From: Clostridiales bacterium
Lineage (GTDB): Bacteria > Bacillota > Clostridia > Monoglobales > Monoglobaceae
Direction: 5' to 3'
Assembly (NCBI GenBank): GCA_016303265.1
Contig: JAEDLZ010000062.1
Coordinates: 1-8,431, forward strand
Length of the DNA stretch: 8,431 nt
The first letter of the stretch is position 1; the number at the start of each line of letters is the position of its first letter. This document shows positions 1 through 5,287 of the stretch, in pieces. The notes under the pieces were generated by a model. That model saw only the letters and a program-made list of their open reading frames with translations. It ran no database searches and was not told where the DNA came from. The translations under genes and the position numbers were made by a program.

Positions 1-1
1 T

Positions 2-1135
2 GGCGTTTCGGAGGATATGCTCGGCCGTGTATTTGACGGACTCGGCAGACCTATTGACGGCGGACCTGAAATCCTTCCCGATAAGAGAATGGATATTGAC
101 GGGCTTCCCATAAACCCCGCTGCAAGAAATTATCCTCAGGAGTTTATTCAGACGGGAATTTCCGCCATCGACGGACTTAACACCCTTGTAAGGGGACAGA
201 AACTTCCGATTTTCTCGGCAAGCGGTCTGCCGCACGCAAACCTTGCGGCGCAGATTGCAAGACAGGCGCAGGTGAGGGGAACGGACGAACCGTTTGCCGT
301 TGTTTTCGCTGCAATGGGTATAACTTTTGAAGAATCGAACTTTTTTGTTGAAAGCTTCAAGGAAACGGGAGCGATTGACAGAACCGTTATGTTTGTGAAT
401 TTAGCCAATGACCCGGCAATCGAGCGTATTGCAACTCCCCGTATGGCGCTCACTGCTGCGGAGTATCTGGCGTTTGAAAAGAATATGCATGTTCTGGTTA
501 TTTTGACGGATATAACCAACTACGCAGACGCACTCCGAGAGGTATCGGCTGCAAGGAAGGAAGTCCCCGGCCGCCGCGGCTATCCGGGATATATGTATAC
601 CGACCTTGCTAACCTTTATGAGCGTGCAGGCAGACAGAAGGGCAAGAACGGAAGTATAACAATGATTCCTATACTTACAATGCCCGAGGATGATAAAACT
701 CACCCGATTCCTGACCTTACGGGATATATAACGGAGGGGCAGATAATACTAAGCCGTGAGCTTTACCGCAAGAATATTATGCCGCCCATAGATGTTTTGC
801 CGTCGCTTTCCCGTCTTAAGGATAAGGGTATAGGCGAGGGCAAGACCAGAGCCGACCACGCCAATACCATGAATCAGCTTTTTGCGGCGTATGCAAGAGG
901 TAAGGACGCAAAGGAGCTTATGACAATTCTCGGTGAGGCGGCGCTTACGGATATTGATAAGCTGTATGCGAAGTTTGCGGACGCTTTTGAGGAGGAGTAT
1001 GTATCTCAGGGCTATGACACGAACAGAAGCATAGAGGAAACTCTTGAAATCGGCTGGAGGCTGCTTTCGATTCTTCCCCGCTCGGAGCTTAAGCGTATTA
1101 AAGACGAATTTCTTGATAAATATTACAAGAATTAA
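2..1135 (+). CDS. atpB: V-type ATP synthase subunit B, 5'-truncated by window edge
   Basis: Non-catalytic nucleotide-binding subunit of the peripheral A3B3 head of a V/A-type (rotary) ATPase, which couples ATP to H+ or Na+ transport across the cytoplasmic membrane. The frame is open from base 2, reading GVSEDMLGRVFDGLGRPID, so the first in-frame ATG (base 17) is internal; family members are about 460 residues, and 377 are visible, so roughly 80-90 N-terminal residues lie outside the window. Around visible residues 70-85 the family signature SGLPHANLAAQIARQA stands where catalytic A subunits have a P-loop; it lacks the GKT core, which identifies the B rather than the A subunit. The C-terminus (SILPRSEL, ending DKYYKN) is also typical. 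Subunit D follows 12 bases later, matching the usual A-B-D order. The symbol atpB follows V-type naming (ntpB elsewhere) and is not the F-type a subunit. Ion specificity cannot be read from this subunit. Confidence 0.97.
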   Translation, partial: GVSEDMLGRVFDGLGRPIDGGPEILPDKRMDIDGLPINPAARNYPQEFIQTGISAIDGLNTLVRGQKLPIFSASGLPHANLAAQIARQAQVRGTDEPFAVVFAAMGITFEESNFFVESFKETGAIDRTVMFVNLANDPAIERIATPRMALTAAEYLAFEKNMHVLVILTDITNYADALREVSAARKEVPGRRGYPGYMYTDLANLYERAGRQKGKNGSITMIPILTMPEDDKTHPIPDLTGYITEGQIILSRELYRKNIMPPIDVLPSLSRLKDKGIGEGKTRADHANTMNQLFAAYARGKDAKELMTILGEAALTDIDKLYAKFADAFEEEYVSQGYDTNRSIEETLEIGWRLLSILPRSELKRIKDEFLDKYYKN

Positions 1136-1150
1136 GGATGTGATATTTTG
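1134..1150 (+). promoter_or_regulatory. RBS and TTG start of V-ATPase subunit D
   Basis: AAGGA at 1134-1138 overlaps the TAA stop of the B-subunit gene (1133-1135) and lies 9 bases before a TTG codon at 1148-1150. The only nearby ATG (1138-1140) is followed at once by TGA, so it cannot start the gene. Translation from TTG gives the conserved subunit D N-terminus (VNPTRMEL), which supports this non-ATG start. Confidence 0.75.
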
Positions 1151-1810
1151 GCGAAGACACAGGTAAATCCCACAAGAATGGAGCTTACCCGCCTTAAGAA
1201 AAAGCTTGTGACCGCAAGGCGAGGGCACAAACTGCTTAAAGATAAGCGCGATGAGCTTATGCGGCAGTTTTTGGAGCTGGTGAGAAAAAATAAAGAACTG
1301 CGGGAAAAGGTTGAAAGCGGAATAAAAGCCGCAAACGATAAGTTTGTTCTTGCAAAGGCGGTTATGCAGGACGAGGTGATAAATGCCGCCCTCCTCGCCC
1401 CGAAGCAGTCTGTTTCGGTTCAGGTTGATAAAAAGAATGTTATGAGCGTTGAAATTCCCGTTTTTAATTATAAAATGAGAACGGCGGACGAGAGCGATAT
1501 ATATTCTTACGGCTTTGCGTTCACTTCCTGCGACCTTGATGCGGCGGTGGGTTCGCTTTCGGAAATTTTCCCCGATATGCTTAAACTTGCCGAGTGCGAA
1601 AAGGCCTGCCAGATGATGGCGTCGGAAATCGAAAAGACCCGGCGGAGAGTAAATGCGCTGGAGCATGTTATGATTCCCGAAACCGAGGAAAATATAAAAT
1701 ATATCACCATGAAGCTTGACGAAAATGAGCGAAGCACTCAGATAAGGCTTATGAAGGTCAAGGATATGATGATTAAAGAGCAGATAGAAGCCAAACACAA
1801 AGCAGAATAA
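1148..1810 (+). CDS. atpD: V-type ATP synthase subunit D
   Basis: Central stalk (rotor shaft) subunit of the V/A-type ATPase: its coiled coil sits inside the A3B3 head and passes torque to the membrane ring. The 220-residue length is normal for the family. The N-terminal helix carries the family signature VNPTRMELTRLKKKL (residues 7-20) and continues as a charged heptad-like helix to about residue 60. A less helical middle part (about 85-145) follows, then a long C-terminal helix (about 150-215) with NALEHVMIPETEENIKYI, which is highly characteristic. The start is TTG, chosen by the RBS and the conserved N-terminus. The gene is 12 bases downstream of subunit B and probably translated from the same mRNA. 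A strong terminator 120 bases downstream suggests that it is the last gene of the operon. The symbol is used in the V-type sense (ntpD) and is not the F-type beta subunit. Confidence 0.96.
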   Translation: MAKTQVNPTRMELTRLKKKLVTARRGHKLLKDKRDELMRQFLELVRKNKELREKVESGIKAANDKFVLAKAVMQDEVINAALLAPKQSVSVQVDKKNVMSVEIPVFNYKMRTADESDIYSYGFAFTSCDLDAAVGSLSEIFPDMLKLAECEKACQMMASEIEKTRRRVNALEHVMIPETEENIKYITMKLDENERSTQIRLMKVKDMMIKEQIEAKHKAE

Positions 1811-1927
1811 AATATGCAGTTGGCGCAGGGCGCAAGATTTTCCGCTCATGCCTGAAATAAAAGAGGCTGCAGCAAAATGATTTTAAAACAGCAATTTGCG
1901 CAAAGCAGTTTCCAAAACCAATAAAAT

Positions 1928-1966
1928 ATCCCCGAAAACAGCTGAATTTAAACTGTTTTCGGGGAT
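1928..1966. terminator. Strong intrinsic terminator, probably bidirectional
   Basis: A perfect 14-base stem (1928-1941 pairing with 1953-1966; core CCCCGAAAACAG / CTGTTTTCGGGG) encloses an 11-base loop. On the + strand it is followed by ATTATTTTA, ending the V-ATPase operon. On the - strand the same stem is followed by a T-rich run (ATATTTTATT), so it could also stop transcripts arriving from spo0A. Its place between convergent genes fits use in both directions. Confidence 0.85.
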
Positions 1967-2064
1967 TATTTTACGGTGCTTTTGGAAGCTCCTTGGAATG
2001 TACCGCTGTTTGACCTGCTTATACGCCGAGGGCTGCTAGATTTATATACACCGTATGTCGTCAT
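1966..2064 (-). other. 32-codon small reading frame of unknown status
   Basis: An ATG at 2064 opens a 32-codon frame that begins MTTYGVYKSSS, ends SKSTVK and stops with TAA exactly at the base of the terminator hairpin. The peptide is rich in Ser, Arg and Lys and has no hydrophobic segment. No good ribosome binding site precedes it (GCGGGAAAT only). The compact arrangement of hairpin, short frame, stop and terminator is neat, but a frame of this size can occur by chance, and the same DNA may simply be non-coding structured sequence. I do not claim it is a gene. Confidence 0.2.
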
Positions 2065-2070
2065 ATTTCC

Positions 2071-2127
2071 CGCTTAAGTTAGCCTAACTTCCTGAAAGGT
2101 TAAGCGCAGCAATTTAATTAAAGCTGC
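2071..2127. other. Nested and tandem inverted repeats downstream of spo0A
   Basis: CGCTTAA (2071-2077) pairs with TTAAGCG (2100-2106). Inside it, AAGTTA (2076-2081) pairs with TAACTT (2085-2090) over a 3-base loop, and CCT/AGG flank TGAA-like bases beyond it. Immediately next, GCAGC (2106-2110) pairs with GCTGC (2123-2127) around an AT-only loop that contains TTAATTAA. On the - strand these lie 12-68 bases past the spo0A stop but lack a following T-run, so they are not convincing as a terminator. They may belong to the larger structured spacer. Confidence 0.4.
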
Positions 2128-2138
2128 AAAATAAGTAA

Positions 2139-2918
2139 TTAGCTTGCGTTTTTAATCTGAAGCCTTAATCTGTCGGCAATCATGGCAATAAATTCGCTGT
2201 TTGTGGGTTTGCCTTTTGTGTTGGCAACGGTATAGCCAAATATTGAATTCAAAACCTCCGTGTCGCCCCTGTCCCAGGCAACCTCAATTGCATGGCGGAT
2301 TGCGCGCTCAACGCGGCTTGAGGTTGTATTGAAGTCCTTTGCAACCGTCGGATAGAGCTTTTTTGTAATTGAATTGATAATATCAAGATTATCAACAACG
2401 AGCATAATGGCGTGACGGAGGTACTGATACCCTTTTATGTGAGCCGGTATTCCTATTTCGTGAATAATCTCTGTTACCATTGTTTCAATGTCAGGCGCGT
2501 CGGCCCTGCTGCGGCCGATAATTTCGCCGGGGCCGTTAATGTCCGAAAATAAAAGCTTTATAAGACTGACAAGATTATCTATGCTGAGGGGCTTTATCAT
2601 ATAATATTCAGCTCCAAGCTCAATACAGTTTTGAGCAATCCGCTCTTTCTTGATAGATGAGGAAACGATAATTTTAGGACCGGACGCATCTTTGCGCGCC
2701 TTGAGCCGCTCCAAAACCCCTATGCCGTCAAGGGACGGTAAGATAAGATCCATAATCAGCACATCGGGTTTAAGCAGCTCAACCTTTTCGAGAACCTCAA
2801 AACCATCGTTTGCAATGCCGCATACGGTAAATTTATAATCTGCGGAAAGCTGGTCTTTTAGCGCTTCACTGTAAATTCTGTCATTGTCTGCTATAAGCAC
2901 CTTTATTTGTTTTTCCAT
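2139..2918 (-). CDS. spo0A: Sporulation transcription factor Spo0A
   Basis: Response regulator that, when phosphorylated through a phosphorelay or by orphan histidine kinases, binds 0A boxes and switches the cell into sporulation. It has 259 residues, close to the usual 260-270. The receiver domain (about 5-125) shows the acidic pocket D11/D13, phospho-acceptor D57 in DVLIMDLILP, S86 and the conserved K109 (MIKP). A linker leads to the Spo0A-specific DNA-binding domain (about 145-255), with HEIGIPAHIKGYQYLR (153-168), recognition helix TTSSRVERAIRHAIEVAW (198-215) and KPTNSEFIAMIADRLRL (237-253), which is nearly diagnostic. An in-frame ATG exists at 2957, but the start at 2918 is preferred: it has AAGGAGTG 9 bases upstream, gives the usual N-terminus (MEK-IKV), and the promoter places the transcript 5' end only a few bases before 2957. 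The gene is transcribed toward the V-ATPase operon. The spoIVB gene often found just upstream in Firmicutes is not adjacent; gatD is. Confidence 0.97.
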   Translation of the reverse strand: MEKQIKVLIADNDRIYSEALKDQLSADYKFTVCGIANDGFEVLEKVELLKPDVLIMDLILPSLDGIGVLERLKARKDASGPKIIVSSSIKKERIAQNCIELGAEYYMIKPLSIDNLVSLIKLLFSDINGPGEIIGRSRADAPDIETMVTEIIHEIGIPAHIKGYQYLRHAIMLVVDNLDIINSITKKLYPTVAKDFNTTSSRVERAIRHAIEVAWDRGDTEVLNSIFGYTVANTKGKPTNSEFIAMIADRLRLQIKNAS

Positions 2919-2927
2919 TTTTTTGAA

Positions 2928-2937
2928 CACTCCTTTT
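2928..2937 (-). promoter_or_regulatory. Ribosome binding site deciding the spo0A start
   Basis: On the - strand the sequence is AAAAGGAGTG, a near-perfect anti-16S match, 9 bases before the ATG at 2918-2916. The alternative in-frame ATG at 2957 has no purine-rich motif upstream, so this site settles the start. Confidence 0.85.
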
Positions 2938-2967
2938 ATTTTTCCAATATTTTCCATTTACATTTAG

Positions 2968-2997
2968 ATTATAAACCTATATACCAAAATTTGTCAA
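2968..2997 (-). promoter_or_regulatory. Consensus sigma-A promoter for spo0A
   Basis: Read on the - strand, TTGACA (2997-2992) and TATAAT (2973-2968) are both perfect -35 and -10 hexamers separated by 18 bases. Transcription should begin near 2960, giving a leader of about 42 bases before the ATG at 2918. An A/T-only tract just upstream (3001-3025) may act as an UP element. In Bacillus subtilis spo0A also has a sigma-H promoter; I saw no clear sigma-H site here. Confidence 0.8.
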
Positions 2998-3000
2998 TAC

Positions 3001-3026
3001 CTTTTTTAAAAATTTTTCTAAAAAAG
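3001..3026. promoter_or_regulatory. AT-rich dyad upstream of the spo0A promoter
   Basis: CTTTTTTA (3001-3008) and TAAAAAAG (3019-3026) form a perfect 8-base inverted repeat around an AT-rich 10-base centre containing AAAATTTTT. It lies 4 bases upstream of the -35 box on the - strand, where UP elements sit; A-tracts of this kind also bend DNA. On a transcript from gatD it would add U-rich sequence after the hairpin at 3031-3068. Function is inferred. Confidence 0.4.
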
Positions 3027-3030
3027 TTTC

Positions 3031-3068
3031 AGATATTGTTGTGTACGCGGAAAAAAACCACAATATCT
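3031..3068 (-). terminator. Candidate terminator of the murT-gatD transcript
   Basis: AGATATTGT (3031-3039) pairs with ACAATATCT (3060-3068) to give a 9-base stem, 14 bases past the gatD stop codon on the - strand. After the stem the - strand reads GAAAC and then a run of six T. The loop is long (20 bases), and alternative pairings such as TTGTG/CACAA compete, so the stem is weaker than the one at 1928-1966. A regulatory dyad for spo0A is the alternative reading. Confidence 0.45.
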
Positions 3069-3082
3069 TGTATTTTTTGCAA

Positions 3083-3826
3083 CTATTTGTCGGATTGATT
3101 GGCAAAAGTTTTGACAATATATTCGTTTGCGGTATTTTCAAGAGTGTCGTCTAAAGGGGAAAGTAAATGAAAATCGGGATATTTGTGTTTCAGGGCCCGA
3201 AGAAGAATCATATCGCAAAGTTTAGGGTTTTTGGGCAGGAGCGGACCGTGGAGATATGTTCCTATAAGATTTTTATAAACTACGCCTTCATAACCGCTTT
3301 TTCCGTTGTTGCCAAAGCCTGATATAACCCTGCCGAGAGGGGAGTGACTGCCGATTTCCGTTCTTCCGCCGTGATTTTCAAAGCCCACAATTTTACCGGC
3401 AGTTTCGTTTTCGATTACAACATTACCGATGAGACGCTTATCGCCCTTTATTGAATCGGTGTAAATATCAAGTATTCCCAGCCCCTCGATTTTTGAATCG
3501 GGAGTCTGATAATATTTGCCGAGAAGCTGATACCCGCCGCAAACAGCAATCAGTGTCCCACCGTTTTCAACAAAGGCTGTAAGCTCCGTCTTTTTTTCCA
3601 AAAGGCGGTTGCAGACAATTTCCTGTTCACGGTCCGAGCCGCCGCCCACAAAAATTATGTCAGTATTTTTAAAGTCGATGTAATTGTTTTCGTTTGTGCA
3701 TTTTTCAAGATTTGCGCCGATTCCTCGCCAGAGAAGGCGCTTGCGCAGACATTCTATATTCCCCTTGTCGCCGTACAAATTCAAAAGGTCGGGATAAAGG
3801 TGAACAATATTCAATTCGTAATCCAT
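3083..3826 (-). CDS. gatD: Lipid II isoglutaminyl synthase, glutaminase subunit GatD
   Basis: Glutamine amidotransferase subunit of the MurT-GatD complex. It hydrolyses glutamine and passes ammonia to MurT, which amidates the alpha-carboxyl of D-Glu2 in lipid II to D-isoglutamine at the cytoplasmic face of the membrane. The 247-residue length matches the family (about 243 in Staphylococcus aureus). It is a class I (triad-type) glutaminase: the nucleophile is C96 in TLIAVCGGYQLLG, the elbow motif, and the catalytic histidine is H193 in IGTYLHGPLLPKNP. The N-terminus (LNIVHLYPDLLNLYGDKGN) and GGGSDREQE (61-69) are typical of the CobB/CobQ-like GatD group. The triad acid is supplied by MurT in known complexes. 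The ATG shares one base with the murT stop (TAATG), and GAGGGG lies 8 bases upstream, which implies translational coupling and equal subunit amounts. A CobQ-type cobyrinate amidotransferase is unlikely given the size and the MurT partner. Confidence 0.95.
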   Translation of the reverse strand: MDYELNIVHLYPDLLNLYGDKGNIECLRKRLLWRGIGANLEKCTNENNYIDFKNTDIIFVGGGSDREQEIVCNRLLEKKTELTAFVENGGTLIAVCGGYQLLGKYYQTPDSKIEGLGILDIYTDSIKGDKRLIGNVVIENETAGKIVGFENHGGRTEIGSHSPLGRVISGFGNNGKSGYEGVVYKNLIGTYLHGPLLPKNPKLCDMILLRALKHKYPDFHLLSPLDDTLENTANEYIVKTFANQSDK

Positions 3827-5157
3827 TATTTTTTCCCCTCCAGTTCTTTTTTCATATCAAGCATAATGGTTTCGGTCGGGAACAGTGCGGTATAATTTAC
3901 CAAAATATAGCAGACCTGTGCGTCGGTTCTCAGACAGCTTTGGATTGCTTCGCGCATGGAGGGGCAGATGCTGCTCACCTTAACATCGGAATATTTAAAG
4001 CGAAGGGAAATATCGTACAGACGAATCCCCGTTGTTATAAGCATATTAAGATTTTCGTCCCGCAATTTCTCAAAATCCACATCCCACAGCCATGAAACAT
4101 CGTGACCGTCGTTTGCCTTGTCGTTTATGGCAACAATAACATCCTTTTTGCGTTTATCCGAAAGAACCGTCTGAATTGCCTGATTGAAGCCGGCGGGATT
4201 TTTTGCCAGATTCAAAATAACGGGCTTTCCCAAATCAATTTCCTCCATACGCCCTATCTGGGGCTTATAATCCGCAAGCAGACTGTTGAAATTTTCGGGG
4301 AGAGTGCCTAAAAGGCTCATCGCCGAGTAAACCGCCAAAACATTATAAATGTTGTAAAAGCCCTTGTAGTTGAGGTCGATTCGGCAGCCGCTTACTGTGA
4401 ATTTAAGTGAATTTTTAAGGTCAACATTCGTCGCCTCAAAGTCAATGTGCGGACGCTTATTGCCGCAATGGGGGCAGTAATAGTCGCCAAGCTGGCTGTA
4501 ATGATAATAATTATATTTCTGTTCGCCGCCGCAGAAAACGCAGAACTGACCTTCCTTCGTGTCATCTACCTGGGGCAGAACCTGTTCGCTTATTCCAAAG
4601 TAAAAGGCGGGATTGTCTTTGCCGAATTGGGCGGTAAGAGGGTCGTCGCCGTTTAGTATCAGCTTGATATTTTTTGCTTTAAGCATGGCGGTTTTCAAAA
4701 GATTTACGGTTATATCAATCTCGCCGTAGCGGTCAAGCTGGTCGCGGAAGAGGTTGGTAATAATCATATAATCGGGGGCTATATGGTCGAATACCTTGAC
4801 GGTTGACGCCTCGTCAATTTCCAGACAGGCATAATCTGCCGAAAACTTACCCCATATATTGCACGCTTGGGCAAAGGTTGTGGCGATTCCGCCCAGCATA
4901 TTTGCTCCGAGTTTGTTGCACAAAACCTTGTATCCGCATTTTGAAAGAGCGGTGCATAAAAGATTGTTAGTGGTGGTTTTGCCGTTGGTGCCACAGATCG
5001 CAATAACCTCACCCTTAATATTTTTCCTCAGCCTCCCTATGATGTCGGGGCATATTTTGAGGGCGATAACCCCGGGGGAGGAGGAAGATTTTTTACCGAC
5101 AAGCCGTCCGATTACTGACGCCAGCTTTGCTGCCCAAATTGCAAGAAGAAGTCGCAT
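3826..5157 (-). CDS. murT: Lipid II isoglutaminyl synthase, ATP-dependent subunit MurT
   Basis: Mur ligase-like subunit that activates the D-Glu carboxylate of lipid II with ATP and accepts ammonia from GatD; amidation promotes peptidoglycan cross-linking. It has 443 residues, normal for MurT. The hydrophobic N-terminus (RLLLAIWAAKLASVIGRLV) precedes the Mur ligase centre with P-loop GTNGKTTT (56-63). Two CxxC pairs (C206/C209 and C228/C231) form the zinc ribbon inserted in MurT proteins but absent from classic MurC-F. The C-terminal DUF1727 domain starts near 315 with NLAKNPAGFNQ; its DGHDVSWLWDVDFE segment (350-363) corresponds to the stretch where a MurT aspartate completes the GatD catalytic triad in studied complexes (D350 or D353 here). 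The ATG at 5157 has AAAGGA 10 bases upstream. It overlaps gatD by one base and lies 130 bases after dnaE. The domain order and adjacent gatD make misassignment to MurE or folylpolyglutamate synthase unlikely. Confidence 0.95.
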   Translation of the reverse strand: MRLLLAIWAAKLASVIGRLVGKKSSSSPGVIALKICPDIIGRLRKNIKGEVIAICGTNGKTTTNNLLCTALSKCGYKVLCNKLGANMLGGIATTFAQACNIWGKFSADYACLEIDEASTVKVFDHIAPDYMIITNLFRDQLDRYGEIDITVNLLKTAMLKAKNIKLILNGDDPLTAQFGKDNPAFYFGISEQVLPQVDDTKEGQFCVFCGGEQKYNYYHYSQLGDYYCPHCGNKRPHIDFEATNVDLKNSLKFTVSGCRIDLNYKGFYNIYNVLAVYSAMSLLGTLPENFNSLLADYKPQIGRMEEIDLGKPVILNLAKNPAGFNQAIQTVLSDKRKKDVIVAINDKANDGHDVSWLWDVDFEKLRDENLNMLITTGIRLYDISLRFKYSDVKVSSICPSMREAIQSCLRTDAQVCYILVNYTALFPTETIMLDMKKELEGKK

Positions 5158-5287
5158 AATTTATATCCTTTCATCAATTATTTTCTGTTTGGTTTGTGAA
5201 ATGAAAATTTCCTGTTTGCCGCATATGCAAAAAATTGCACATTGCTAAGCAAAGTATTTCATAAAGTTAAGGCATTTTGCAGCTGCC
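5158..5287 (-). promoter_or_regulatory. Hairpin-rich spacer between dnaE and murT
   Basis: Three small dyads lie in this 130-base gap: AAGGCA/TGCCTT (5269-5274 with 5284-5289, starting inside the dnaE stop codon), TTGCT/AGCAA (5242-5252), and TGCAA/TTGCA (5226-5239, four-base loop). None is followed by a solid T-run on the - strand, so none is a textbook terminator. I see no convincing -35/-10 pair for murT. Either murT is read through from dnaE with processing or attenuation here, or it has a weak promoter. Confidence 0.35.

Larger units (their letters stand above)
1811..2138. other. Structured intergenic spacer between convergent atpD and spo0A
   Basis: This 328-base stretch has no recognisable protein gene. 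From left to right it holds: a 13-codon + strand frame (1814-1855, MQLAQGARFSAHA); a patch of short dyads (GCTGCAGC near 1866 and TTGCGCAA near 1897); the strong terminator hairpin (1928-1966); a 32-codon - strand frame (1966-2064); a 7-base inverted pair TACGGTG/CACCGTA (1972-1978 with 2049-2055); and two further hairpins (2071-2106 and 2106-2127). The density of inverted repeats is higher than in the other spacers here. It has the look of an interspersed intergenic repeat or a structured RNA, but that is inference: only one copy is visible, and no known RNA family was recognised. Confidence 0.45.

Noticed and set aside
17..1135. ATG at 17 as the start of the V-ATPase B gene
   Set aside because: The preceding codons (GVSED) match the conserved sequence that continues into MLGRVF, so the true start is outside the window.
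749..1849. 366-codon open frame on the - strand opposite the V-ATPase B and D genes
   Set aside because: It lies wholly antisense to two clearly conserved genes, spans their junction and the 3' spacer, and its product is a Phe/Leu/Lys/Arg/His-rich string without recognisable domains. It is a codon-bias shadow.
2919..2957. Upstream in-frame ATG extending Spo0A by 13 residues
   Set aside because: It has no ribosome binding site, would lie within a few bases of the predicted transcript start, and the extension (MENIGKIKGVFKK) is not part of the family; the ATG at 2918 has an excellent RBS.
2907..3098. 63-codon + strand frame across the spo0A promoter region
   Set aside because: Its Phe/Lys/Ile-rich composition simply reflects the AT-rich spacer; it overlaps the consensus spo0A promoter and has no RBS.
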